From positions 1 through 60,926 of the forward strand of contig CALNWS010000023.1 in assembly GCA_940747215.1 (NCBI GenBank): a stretch of 60,926 nucleotides of DNA, read 5' to 3'. The position numbers and the translations under genes are program-made. Under the pieces are notes generated by a model. That model was not told the DNA's origin and did not search any database. It was given only the letters and a program-made list of their open reading frames with translations. Positions within the stretch are counted from its first letter, which is position 1. Each line of letters starts with the position of its first letter. This document shows, in pieces, positions 31,597 to 40,628 of the stretch. Origin of the DNA: an uncultured Paraburkholderia sp. Lineage in GTDB: Bacteria > Pseudomonadota > Gammaproteobacteria > Burkholderiales > Burkholderiaceae.

Positions 31597-31744
31597 CGGT
31601 CTGACATGTAGTCAAAGGGAGGAAGCAGGACTCCGGCGCAATCCGGCCCGCCTGTTCGTACCTGCCGCGTTCCCTCGCGGTGCGTCACGCAACATGGCGC
31701 GCACCGGCCGCCCCGACGAATTTCGTACCTTTGAAGGACATGCC

Positions 31745-33295
31745 ATGTGCGGCATCGTAGGCGTAGTTTCCCACTCTCCGGTCAACCAGCTGATCTATGA
31801 CAGCCTGCTGCTTCTGCAGCACCGCGGTCAGGACGCAGCCGGCATCGCAACCGCGAACGGCAGCAATTTCCATATGCACAAGGCCAACGGCATGGTGCGT
31901 GACGTGTTCCGCACGCGCAACATGCGCAGCCTGCCCGGCAACACCGGTATCGGCCAGGTTCGCTACCCGACCGCCGGTTCCGCATCGAGCGAAGAAGAAG
32001 CCCAGCCATTCTACGTGAACGCGCCGTTCGGCATCATCCTCGCGCACAACGGGAATCTCACCAACTGGCAGCAGTTGAAAGACGAGATGTTCCGTATCGA
32101 CCGCCGCCACATCAACACCAATTCCGACACGGAAGTCATGCTCAACGTGCTCGCGCACGAACTGCAGCTTTCCAGCTCGGGCCTGCAACTCGATCCGGCT
32201 GCGTTCTTCAAGGCCGTGTCGGGCGTGCATCGCCGCGTGCGTGGGTCGTACGCGATCGTTTCGCTGATCGTCGGCTACGGTCTGCTCGGTTTCCGCGACC
32301 CGTTCGGCATTCGTCCGCTTTGTCTCGGCAAGCAGGAAACGCCGGAAGGCGTCGAATGGATTCTAGCGTCGGAATCGGTTGCGATTGAAGGCATCGGTTT
32401 CGAGTTCGTGCGCGACGTCGAACCGGGTGAAGCCATTTTCATCGACATCGACGGCAATCTGCACTCGCAACAGTGCGCAACGGCACCGAGCCTGAATCCC
32501 TGCATTTTCGAACTCGTGTATCTGGCGCGTCCGGACTCGGTGCTCGACGGCGTGCCAGTCTACAATGTGCGTCTGCGCATGGGCGACTACCTTGCGGAGA
32601 AGATCAAGCGCGAACTGCCCGACGTCGCGATCGACGTCGTGATGCCGATTCCGGACTCGTCGCGTCCGGCGGCCATGCAGGTCGCAAAGAAGCTGGGCGT
32701 GGAATACCGCGAAGGCTTCTTCAAGAACCGTTACGTCGGCCGTACCTTCATCATGCCGGGCCAGGCGGTGCGCAAGAAATCCGTGCGCCAGAAGCTGAAC
32801 GCGATGGGCATCGAGTTCAAGGGCAAGAACGTGCTGATCGTCGACGATTCGATCGTGCGTGGCACCACATCGCATGAAATTGTGCAGATGGCGCGCGATG
32901 CAGGCGCGAACAAGGTGATCTTCGCATCGGCGGCGCCGCCGGTGAAATTCCCGAACGTCTACGGCATCGACATGCCGACGCGCGGTGAACTCGTCGCCCA
33001 CGGCCGCACGGACGAAGAAGTGGCGCGCATGATAGGTGCCGACCATCTCGTTTATCAGGACGTCGACGCGCTCAAGCAGGCCGTGCGCGACATCAACCCG
33101 GCGCTGAAGGAGTTCGAAGCATCGTGCTTCGACGGCAATTACGTGACGGGCGACGTTACCACCGAGTATCTCGACCGAATCGAAATGGCGCGTCTCGCAC
33201 CGTCGTCGCAGTCGGATCGTGACGCGGCTAGCGAAGCCATCGACGGCGGCGGCCCGGCCCGTGCGCAATTGCATCTGCAATTGTCCGTGGGTTGA
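31745..33295 (+). CDS. purF: amidophosphoribosyltransferase
   Basis: First committed step of purine synthesis: PRPP + glutamine to phosphoribosylamine. I chose ATG 31745 because Cys2 (MCGIVGVVSHSPVNQ) must become the N-terminal nucleophile; GAAGGA lies just upstream (31734-31739). The 516 residues contain the glutaminase domain (QHRGQDAAGIATANG, PTAGSASSEEEAQPFYVNAP) and the PRPP site NVLIVDDSIVRGTTSHEI. A longer open frame from cvpA runs in phase into this gene, but only because cvpA is frameshifted. Confidence 0.96.
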   Translation: MCGIVGVVSHSPVNQLIYDSLLLLQHRGQDAAGIATANGSNFHMHKANGMVRDVFRTRNMRSLPGNTGIGQVRYPTAGSASSEEEAQPFYVNAPFGIILAHNGNLTNWQQLKDEMFRIDRRHINTNSDTEVMLNVLAHELQLSSSGLQLDPAAFFKAVSGVHRRVRGSYAIVSLIVGYGLLGFRDPFGIRPLCLGKQETPEGVEWILASESVAIEGIGFEFVRDVEPGEAIFIDIDGNLHSQQCATAPSLNPCIFELVYLARPDSVLDGVPVYNVRLRMGDYLAEKIKRELPDVAIDVVMPIPDSSRPAAMQVAKKLGVEYREGFFKNRYVGRTFIMPGQAVRKKSVRQKLNAMGIEFKGKNVLIVDDSIVRGTTSHEIVQMARDAGANKVIFASAAPPVKFPNVYGIDMPTRGELVAHGRTDEEVARMIGADHLVYQDVDALKQAVRDINPALKEFEASCFDGNYVTGDVTTEYLDRIEMARLAPSSQSDRDAASEAIDGGGPARAQLHLQLSVG

Positions 33296-33330
33296 GCGCG
33301 GTTCAGTAATTAGTAGAAAAGCAGCAGAAC

Positions 33331-33354
33331 GCGAGCCGCCGCCCGGCGGTTCGC
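33331..33354 (+). terminator. hairpin between purF and the araC remnant
   Basis: GCGAGCCGCC pairs with GGCGGTTCGC (one wobble) around GCCC, 35 bp after the purF stop. No clear T tract follows, so terminator activity is uncertain; it lies between convergent genes. Confidence 0.4.
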
Positions 33355-33395
33355 GAATCACCAATGAAGCAGCAAGTTGGGTGATGAATCAGGAA

Positions 33396-34161
33396 TCAGT
33401 GGCGCAGCGCGCGCCACTGTCCGGGCGCCAGCCCGAAACGCCGCGTGAACGCGTGTGTGTAAGCGCTCTGATCGCCGAAACCAATTTCCAGCGCGATTTC
33501 CGTGAGCGAAAGCCGAGGATCCGAGAAAGCACCGTGATCGACATGTCGAGTCGCAAACTTTGCAAATAGCGATGCGGCGTCTCCCCGAAAGCCTCGATGA
33601 ATAGCTGATGAAAGCGCCGCATGCCGAAGCCGCAATGCGCGGCGAGATTGGCAATGCGCAGTGGTTCCGACAGATGCGCGCGCAGCCAGCGGTCGATGCG
33701 CGCAAAGTCGAGACCCGCGCCGGGCGCCAGCACGGCAGATGCCGTGCCTGCTTCGGCCACGAGCGCGGCGCCGAGACGCGCCGCGGCGCCCCATTGAAAG
33801 CGTCGCTTGTCCAGATCGCTGATGGATGCGCCGCGATGCGATGCACGAGGGCGGTGAGCGAGGCGTCGACGGTGACGGCCCGCGCGCGCTCGAAAAGCCG
33901 CTCGGGCACCGCGAGCGACGCCGCGGGCAAATCGAGCACCAGCTGCCGGTTCTCGCCGACACCCGCATAGTCGTGACGCGCGTCGGCGGGGATCAGCCAG
34001 GCGGAGCCGCTGTCGATCTGTTGCGCAACGCCGTCTACCATCATCACCATCGCGCCGTCGAGGCCGAGCACGACCTGATGGAAGTCGTGCACGTCCGACG
34101 CCTCGACCGCGCCATAGCGGCGCAGCGAGACACTGGGAGCGTGAATGTCGGCGTGAGTCAT
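33396..34161 (-). pseudogene. AraC-family regulator, two frameshifts
   Basis: The N-terminal cupin part reads from 34161 (MTHADIHAPSVSLRRYGAVE, VHDFHQVVLGLDGAMVMMVD, AWLIPADARHDYAGVGENRQ) to about HRIAAHPSAIW. The next part lies in a second frame (RIDRWLRAHLSEPLRIANLA, FGMRRFHQLFIEAFGETPHR) and the end in a third (LSLTEIALEIGFGDQSAYTH, FTRRFGLAPGQWRALRH), stopping at 33396. Both helix-turn-helix units are recognisable, but no single frame encodes the protein. Shifts lie near 33810 and 33535. Confidence 0.88.
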
Positions 34162-34205
34162 GATGAGTCGACGGCTGCGTTGCGCAGGAACGGACAGCGA
34201 AAAAC

Positions 34206-34520
34206 TTAAACGTCGAGCAGTTTGACTTCGAAGACGAGCGTCGCATTCGGCGGAATGACGCCGCCTGTACCGCGCACGCCGTAGCCGAGTTGCGGCGGAA
34301 TCGTCAGCTTGCGCGTGCCGCCAACCTTCATGCCTTGCACGCCTTCATCCCAGCCCTTGATGATCATGCCGCCGCCCAGAACGAACGCGAACGGGTCGTT
34401 GCGATCCTTGCTGGAGTCGAACTTCTGGCCGTCGGTCAGCCAGCCGGTGTAATGCACGCTGACGGTCTTGCCCGCGATAGCTTCGGCGCCGGTGCCTTCC
34501 ACGATGTCTTCATACTTCAT
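34206..34520 (-). CDS. FKBP-type peptidyl-prolyl isomerase, altered start
   Basis: Cytosolic prolyl isomerase with the compact FKBP fold: [75 protein letters not shown]. At 104 residues it lacks about nine N-terminal residues that relatives have (MSTVTTESGL-type, from memory). Just upstream the original start and ribosome site are still there (GAGG, ATG 34540) but open only an 8-codon frame ending in TGA that overlaps this ATG as ATGA. A short deletion (about 7 nt) would explain both. Expression could continue by reinitiation. Confidence 0.88.
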   Translation of the reverse strand: MKYEDIVEGTGAEAIAGKTVSVHYTGWLTDGQKFDSSKDRNDPFAFVLGGGMIIKGWDEGVQGMKVGGTRKLTIPPQLGYGVRGTGGVIPPNATLVFEVKLLDV

Positions 34521-34540
34521 TCGGTAGTGACAGTCGACAT
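34517..34540 (-). other. short leader frame overlapping the FKBP start
   Basis: Codes MSTVTTE and stops at TGA 34519-34517, overlapping the FKBP ATG (34520-34518). It keeps the old ribosome site (GAGGAACGAAAT before ATG). It looks like the detached N terminus of the FKBP gene, now in a position suited to translational coupling. Confidence 0.6.
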
Positions 34541-34732
34541 ATTTCGTTCCTCAGATGAAAATATAAAAATTGACATTGTAGGCGCGTTGACGGCGCCAGG
34601 TCGAAGATTGCATGTGGCACATGGATTGCGTCGAAAAATGGCCATTCGGCTAAGGTGGTTGCGCCGGATGGCATGCCTATAAATGATGGGGCTTCTTTCA
34701 ATCATCATGCACTGGCCTGAGAGGACTCGATC

Positions 34733-35542
34733 GTGACAACGTCTTTCACCGGATCTGCTGGCGAGAAACCGGCATTTTCCGGCTTCGCCGTATCGGAACG
34801 CACTGCACACCTGCGCGCGGAAACTGCGCTGTTCATGCGCGATCACGTGTTCTCGCTCGTGTCGCACGACCTGCGCGGTCCGCTGAACGGCATTTATAGC
34901 TGGGCGTACGTGCTCGAACGCAAGCTCGACCCGAACGATCCCAACTCGCGGCGCGCCGTCACTGGCATTCGCAGCGGCGTCGACCAGCAGGTCAAACTGC
35001 TCGAAACGGTGGTGGACACCACGCGCGCCGAAACGCGCTCGCTTGCGCTCAACTGCGAACCGTTTCCGCTGCATCCGCTCATCAACGAAACGGTTGAGGA
35101 AGTGCGTGCGGGTTTTGCGCGGCTTCGCGGCGTCGAAATCACGGTCGTCGATTCGCAACTCGCCACCGAACAACCGAACGGCGACCGCGAGCGCCTTGCC
35201 GCGGCTGTCTGGCTGATGCTCGCGTTCGCCGTTGAGGCGAGCGCACGAGATTCGGCCGTCACACTGGCTGCGCGCGTGGACGGCAACGCATGGCATGCCA
35301 CGGTCAACTTTACGTTTAGCGGCGGCGCGCTGGAAGATCCCGCCTTGCCGCATTTGCTGGAAGCGTTCGCGCGCAAGCAGGCGTGCGAACCGCGCGAGGC
35401 CAAGCGCATTGCATGGGTGTTCGCGCTTTGCAAGCGCGTGGCCGAAGCGCACGGCGGCGGCTTCGAGCAAACCGATACGATAGACGGTGAAGCCACCACG
35501 CTGTCGCTTCGCATTCCGCTTAGCGCATCGGCTGCAACGTGA
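34733..35542 (+). CDS. sensor histidine kinase-like protein
   Basis: 269 residues from GTG 34733 with GAGGA upstream (34719-34723). A HisKA-type segment with phospho-acceptor His is clear: HVFSLVSHDLRGPLNGIYSW (residues about 39-58). The second half resembles a degenerate ATPase domain (RERLAAAVWLMLAFAVEASA, KRIAWVFALCKRVAEAHGGG with the late FEQ motif, TTLSLRIPL), with a poorly conserved N box and G1 box, so catalytic activity is doubtful. No sensor domain or membrane helix and no adjacent response regulator. It is divergent from the FKBP gene; intact. Confidence 0.8.
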   Translation: MTTSFTGSAGEKPAFSGFAVSERTAHLRAETALFMRDHVFSLVSHDLRGPLNGIYSWAYVLERKLDPNDPNSRRAVTGIRSGVDQQVKLLETVVDTTRAETRSLALNCEPFPLHPLINETVEEVRAGFARLRGVEITVVDSQLATEQPNGDRERLAAAVWLMLAFAVEASARDSAVTLAARVDGNAWHATVNFTFSGGALEDPALPHLLEAFARKQACEPREAKRIAWVFALCKRVAEAHGGGFEQTDTIDGEATTLSLRIPLSASAAT

Positions 35543-35636
35543 GCGCCGGTCAGTTTCACGCATACGTGCTCGCGATTAACTTTCATCGGGCTTTCACCCT
35601 CTATACTGACAACTTTTGTTGCCGGAGCCCTTCGCT

Positions 35637-36970
35637 TTGATCCAGGTTGTCGCCCTTATCGGTGCGTTGTTTCTCGTTGCCCTCAACGGTTTTTTCGTCG
35701 CCGCGGAATTCGGTCTGGTCAAGCTCCGGCAGACGCGCGTGCAGAGTCTCGCCAAACGCTACGGCATACGCGGGCGGCTGCTCGCGAAAGTGCACGGCCG
35801 GCTCGATGCGTATCTGTCCGCGTGTTAGCCCGGCATCACGTTGGCGTCGCTCGGGCTTGGCTGGATCGGCGAACCTGCGTTCGCCGAACTGCTCACGCCG
35901 CTCTTCAGCCTGCTCGGCGTGGAGTCGGAGAAGCTGATTCACGGCATTTCGCTCTTCTTCGCGTTTCGTGTATTTCGTTCCTGCACATCGTAGTGGGCGA
36001 ACTCGCGCCGAAGTCGCTCGCCATCCGTGAAGCGGAAAAGGTGTCGCTGTGGGCCGCCACGCCGCTCTACGGCTTCTACTGGGCCATGTACCCCGCAATC
36101 TGGGTGCTCAACACCAGCGCGAACGCCGTGCTGAAACTGGCCGGTCTCGACGCCGATCACGGCCACGATTCGCACTATTCGACGGACGAACTCAAGCTGA
36201 TACTGCGGGTCGTCGTGCCAACGTGGCGAGCGAACTCGACTCGCCGGAAAACGCATACAGCCAGGACGAATGGAACACGATTGCGCACTCGCTCGATTTT
36301 TCGCGCATGACCGTGTCGGACCTGATGCGCCCGGCGTTCGAGATGGTGGGCATGCGGCGCGATCTGCCGTTGCGCGAAAACATGCAGGTGGTCGCGCGGC
36401 ATCGCTTCAGCCGCTATCCGCTGTTCGAAGACGCATCCGGCGAGCGCGTGGCCGGCATGATTCACCTGAAGGATTGCTGCTCGCGCGCTAGGCGGGCAGC
36501 ACGCTCGACGACCTGTCCGACTACGCGCGTCCCGTTCAATACGTGAAACTCGACATGCCGGCGCTCGAACTGTTTCGACGCTTCCGTAAAGGCGCGCCGA
36601 ATTTCGCGCTCGTCGATCACAAGAATTCGAAGCCGGTCGGCTTTCTCACGCTCGACAATCTGCTGGGTGCGCTCGTCGGCCAGATTCACGACGAGTTCCG
36701 TCAGGGCGACGCCGACTGGAACCGCATGGACGACGGTACGCTGATGGGCAAGGGCAGTCTGCCCGTGGTGTCGCTGGAGCGTGCGTTCGACATCGACGAA
36801 GGCAAGGCCGAATCGGTCGGCGGCCTCGTCATTCAGGCGCTCAACGATCTGCCCACCGAGGGTCAGCGCGTGGAGTTCGACCACTTCGACGTGGTAGTGA
36901 AGAAAATGAAAGGTCCGCGCATCGTGCTGGTTCGCGTGTACCCGAAGTGTTCGACGACGAAGGCGATTAA
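35637..36970 (+). pseudogene. CNNM/CorC-type (HlyC/CorC family) membrane protein, broken
   Basis: Likely start TTG 35637 (GGAG at 35624) giving IQVVALIGALFLVALNGFFV and AAEFGLVKLRQTRVQSLAKR. TAG at 35826-35828 interrupts between LDAYLSAC and PGITLASLGLGWIGEPAFAE (probably CAG to TAG). A frameshift near 35965 follows LIHGISLFFAF; then FLHIVVGELAPKSLAIREAE; another near 36220 before ASELDSPENAYSQDEW; the CBS-domain part LDFSRMTVSDLMRPAFEMVG runs to about 36470, where the frame changes; TAG at 36489-36491 interrupts again before AGSTLDDLSDYARP; and a lost base near 36948 shifts the tail (VRVYPK), whose old stop is TAA 36968-36970. The transporter-associated C-terminal domain is otherwise legible. 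At least six lesions: clearly dead. Confidence 0.93.
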
Positions 36971-36997
36971 AATTGTCCTCCACACTCGGGGGGCGAC

Positions 36998-37722
36998 ATG
37001 GGATATGTGCTGGTGCTGTGCGTCGGTTTGCTGGCCGGCACATTGAGCGGTGTCATCGGTACCGGTTCGTCGATGATGCTGATGCCGGTGCTCGTCATGC
37101 TGTCCAGTCCGCAGCAGGCGGTGCCGATCATGGCCATCGCGGCCATCATGGGCAACTTCGGCAAGGGCGTGGTGGCGGGAAATCGATTGGCGGGCGTGCG
37201 GCGCCTACTGCATCACGGCGGTTCCCGGCGCGGCATTCGGTGTGCGTACGCTGCTTGCGCTGCCGCCCCATGCCGTTGAAATTGCCCTCGGTCTCTTCTT
37301 CTCTTCGTCGTCATGGTGCCCACGCGCCGCTGGCTCACGCGCCGCGAAATCAAATTTTCCTTGTGGCAACTATCGCTGATCGGCGCGGTGGTGGGTTTTC
37401 TCACGGGCATCGTCGTGTCCACCGGGCCGATTACCGTGCCCGTTTTCATGTCGTATGGGCTGGTGAAGGGCGCGTTCCTCGCCACCGAGGCGGCCGGTTC
37501 GCTCGCCGTGTACGGCGCGAAGGTCGCTGTGTTCGACCACTTCGGCGCATTGCCACTGCATGTCGTGATCGACGGTCTCATCACCGGTACGTCACTTATG
37601 ATCGGCTCGTTCGCCGCCCGAACCATCGTCGTGAGAATGAGCCCCGCGATGTTCAAGCTCGTCGTGGATGGGCTGATGCTGTCGTCGGGTCTGTCTTTAT
37701 TGTGTGGGCGGCGGGGCGCTAG
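36998..37722 (+). pseudogene. TauE/SafE-family permease, frameshifted
   Basis: MGYVLVLCVGLLAGTLSGVI begins a polytopic anion-exporter-like protein (GTGSSMMLMPVLVMLSSPQQ, MAIAAIMGNFGKGVVAGN). Near 37195 the frame changes (then AVPGAAFGVRTLLALPPHAV), again near 37295 (then MVPTRRWLTRREIKFSLWQL, LIGAVVGFLTGIVVSTGPIT, FMSYGLVKGAFLATEAAGSL) and once more near 37695, where the old end WAAGR-TAG (37720-37722) is in the third frame. Substrate unknown. It converges on treY over a shared terminator. Confidence 0.88.
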
Positions 37723-37747
37723 AAAAACGGCACACGTCGCCGTTTTT
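37723..37747. terminator. bidirectional terminator between the permease and treY
   Basis: AAAAACGGC (37723-37731) pairs with GCCGTTTTT (37739-37747) around a 7-base loop. The A and T runs give a U tract in either direction. It ends the seven-gene leftward glucan operon. Confidence 0.88.
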
Positions 37748-37763
37748 CCACGCCGTTCCGTCA

Positions 37764-40622
37764 TCAGCTACGCGGCACGCCGTTCTCTACAAGTATCGCG
37801 ATCGGCATGGCGCCCAGCGCTTCGCGTAGATACAGCAAGCCGTTCTCATCCACCTTCGGCGCAGCCGGACTCAGCCAGTCGAACAACGCACGCGCGGACA
37901 GATCGGCCGGCACCTCGACAGCCGTATCGCCCCACTTCTCCGGATCGACCAGCGGCAGGCCGCCTTCGCTGCCAAGCAGATTGGCAGCGAGACGACTCGC
38001 CACCACGATGGCCCACGCGTTGCCGTGGCGCCGCGCAAACGCAATCACGTTCTGTGCATGCTCGCCACGCACCGTGAGCGGCAAATACGTGCCCTGGCTC
38101 AACAGTTCCGGCAGATGCGTGCGCAGGGCGAGCACGCGCTGCAGCACGGCGAGCTTTACACGTCCGTCGCGCCAGTCGGCGAGAAACTCCGAGGGCGGCG
38201 TTTGCGTGATCATCGTGGCGCGTTTGTCGAAATCGACAGGCTGGCGATTGTCCGGATCGACGAGGCTGAAGTCCCACAACTCGGTGCCCTGATAAAGGTC
38301 TGGAATCCCGGGCGATGTGAGACGCAGCACCGTCTGCTGCAAACTATTCAGCGCGCCCGCTCGGCCAATGCGTGCGACGAACGCCGACAACTCTTTCAGA
38401 AAGCCGTCACGCCGCTGCGGCGCGAGGATGTCGAACAGGAAGTCGCGGCAGCCGGCTTCGAACGCTTCGTCTGGTGCGAGCCAACTGGTTTGCAGCTTGG
38501 CTTCGCGCAGCGCCTTCAATTGCCACTGCACGACGCGCTCGGCGAGTTCTTTCACGCCCGCTTCGTCGTCCGGTTTCAGCTCGGGCAGCCAGCAACCCAC
38601 CAACGTTTGATACAGCATCGCTTCCGCATCCGGTCCCGGCGACCAGTCTTGACTCATATCTTGGCTCACGCTGCTGACCGGCTTGCCGTTGAGCGCGCGC
38701 CGCTGCGGCGCATTCAATGTCGACCAGCGGCGCAGCGTCGCGCTCCATTCGCCGGGAATTTCGCTCAGCACCGCGAGCCGCGCCCGCACGTCTTCACCAC
38801 GCTTGTGGTCGTGCGTGACGGTGGTCAGCATCGCGTGGGGAAAGCGGTGCGAGCGTTCGAGATTGGCCGCGTGAAAATCGTCGACCGACAACGCGAATTC
38901 GCCCGGATCCGAGCCCACTTCGTTGCGCGACAGCAGACGTCCGTAGCGATAACACGCGGTATCTTCGATGGCCTTTGCGGCAACCGGCGCGGTGAGCTGC
39001 GAAAAGAGCGTCTGCGCGGTGCGCCGCGCCGAGCCTGCATGATTCGGCGCAGTGCCGCCGTTTTGCCCGCCGTGTCTCGTCGCGTTGGCGCGATTCGCGG
39101 ATGCGTCGTCGCTGCCGCCGCCGAGCCACTCGTTCACGCGTTCGAGCGCGACATGATCGGCGCGCGAGAGCGAAGCCTTCGCGCCCGCCAGCGCCTGATC
39201 GAAGTACAGGTTATCCGTCGCGCTACGCAGGCCATTTTGCGGATAGATGCGATACACGGGGAAATGCACGACCAGTTCGGTCAGCACGCGGCGCAGCGTC
39301 GTGAACGTGAAATCGCGCGTGGTCAGCGAATCGCGTGCAATGTGATGCTGATGCAACGCGCGCGCCGCGCGATCCAGTTCCGCCGAGAGGTTCTCGGCGA
39401 GAACCTTGCGTCGCGCGACGATGGCTTCGTCGGCGAAGCACGGGCTGCGACCCGTGAGTTCGGTCCACGTTTGCGCGAGCGGTTCGGCACCCGCCGGGTC
39501 GTGCAGCAGCGCGCCCACGTCGCTCATGAAATCGTAGCCCGTGGTGCCGTCAACGGGCCAGTCGTCGTGCAGCGGTTCGCCGCGTCCGAGAATCTTTTCG
39601 ACGATCACGTACGGCGTCGTGTCGCGCAACTCCGTCAAGCGTTGCCGCAGACGCTGGCAATACTCGCGCGGCTCGGCGAGGCCGTCCACGTGATCGATCC
39701 GCAAACCGTCGATCACGCCTTCTTGGTAGAGCCGGAACACGAGCGCGTGCGCGGCTTCAAACACCTCGGGCCGTTCCACGCGCACGCCGGCGAGCGTCGA
39801 GATGTCGAAGAAGCGCCGCCAGTTCACTTCGTCGGATGCGGTGCGCCACCATGCCAGTCTGAAATGCTGGCGCTCGATCAGCCGGTGCAGCTTGTCGCGC
39901 GTCACCGGATCTTCCGGCGAGTACGCCTGCAACACGATTTCGATTGCGGACTCTCCCTTCTGCGCGATGAACTCGCGCAGCATGTCGCGGCCTTCGTTGG
40001 CGTGCGGCTGATCGGTCGGCTGCGTCGTCAATCCATGGAAGCGCTCGGCGAGCGCCGTGAGATCGGCGCTTTGCAGAATCTGCGCGTAGTCGGTCGGGCA
40101 CACTGGGAACACGTGCGGGCCGTAGGCGACGTAGAAGCGCCCGCTGTCGGCGGCGAACTTCAGCGCGATGCGGCCCGCGGCGAGTTCTTCGCCGTACGAC
40201 GCGCCGAGTGTCGGCAGCAACACCTTGCCGCGCAGCGTGGGGTCGGGCGAGTGCCAGTCCACGTCGAAGTGACGTGCATAGGCGCTATGGCGGCCCCATT
40301 CGAGAATGTCGAGCCACCAGGCATTGCTGGAGCCGCCGACACCCATATGGTTCGGCACCATGTCAACGATCAGCCCCATGTTGTGCGCGTGCAGCTTGTC
40401 GACGAGGCATTTCAGACCGGCCTCGCCGCCGCACTCGGCGCTGACCTGGGTGTAGTCGACGGTATCGTAGCCGTGCATCGAGCCCGGCTCGGCAGTCGTG
40501 ATCGGCGACGCATACATATGACTCATGCCGAGCGCGGCAAAGTAGTCGACGTGTTTCGCGGCGTCGTCGAAGGTGAAGCCTTGATGGAACTGGAGGCGAA
40601 GTGTGGAGCGCGGGACGGTCAT
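37764..40622 (-). CDS. treY: malto-oligosyltrehalose synthase
   Basis: GH13 enzyme that turns the reducing-end bond of maltodextrin into an alpha,alpha-1,1 bond. The 952 residues are intact. Start TVPRSTLRLQFHQGFTFDDA; GH13 regions GLIVDMVPNHMGVGG, VIDGLRIDHVDGLAEPREY (nucleophile Asp), YVIVEKILGRGEPLHDDWPV (acid/base Glu) and TVTHDHKRGEDVRARL; the C-terminal RLTSPGIPDLYQGTELWDFS is diagnostic of TreY. It is the last gene of the leftward operon, 6 bp after malQ. It works with TreZ to release trehalose from glucan chains. Confidence 0.95.
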   Translation of the reverse strand: MTVPRSTLRLQFHQGFTFDDAAKHVDYFAALGMSHMYASPITTAEPGSMHGYDTVDYTQVSAECGGEAGLKCLVDKLHAHNMGLIVDMVPNHMGVGGSSNAWWLDILEWGRHSAYARHFDVDWHSPDPTLRGKVLLPTLGASYGEELAAGRIALKFAADSGRFYVAYGPHVFPVCPTDYAQILQSADLTALAERFHGLTTQPTDQPHANEGRDMLREFIAQKGESAIEIVLQAYSPEDPVTRDKLHRLIERQHFRLAWWRTASDEVNWRRFFDISTLAGVRVERPEVFEAAHALVFRLYQEGVIDGLRIDHVDGLAEPREYCQRLRQRLTELRDTTPYVIVEKILGRGEPLHDDWPVDGTTGYDFMSDVGALLHDPAGAEPLAQTWTELTGRSPCFADEAIVARRKVLAENLSAELDRAARALHQHHIARDSLTTRDFTFTTLRRVLTELVVHFPVYRIYPQNGLRSATDNLYFDQALAGAKASLSRADHVALERVNEWLGGGSDDASANRANATRHGGQNGGTAPNHAGSARRTAQTLFSQLTAPVAAKAIEDTACYRYGRLLSRNEVGSDPGEFALSVDDFHAANLERSHRFPHAMLTTVTHDHKRGEDVRARLAVLSEIPGEWSATLRRWSTLNAPQRRALNGKPVSSVSQDMSQDWSPGPDAEAMLYQTLVGCWLPELKPDDEAGVKELAERVVQWQLKALREAKLQTSWLAPDEAFEAGCRDFLFDILAPQRRDGFLKELSAFVARIGRAGALNSLQQTVLRLTSPGIPDLYQGTELWDFSLVDPDNRQPVDFDKRATMITQTPPSEFLADWRDGRVKLAVLQRVLALRTHLPELLSQGTYLPLTVRGEHAQNVIAFARRHGNAWAIVVASRLAANLLGSEGGLPLVDPEKWGDTAVEVPADLSARALFDWLSPAAPKVDENGLLYLREALGAMPIAILVENGVPRS

Positions 40623-40628
40623 GGTGTA

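Noticed and set aside
31070..33295. 741-codon CvpA-PurF fusion protein
   Set aside because: The junction coincides with a frameshift of the cvpA C terminus and PurF requires its own N-terminal Cys; kept as two genes.
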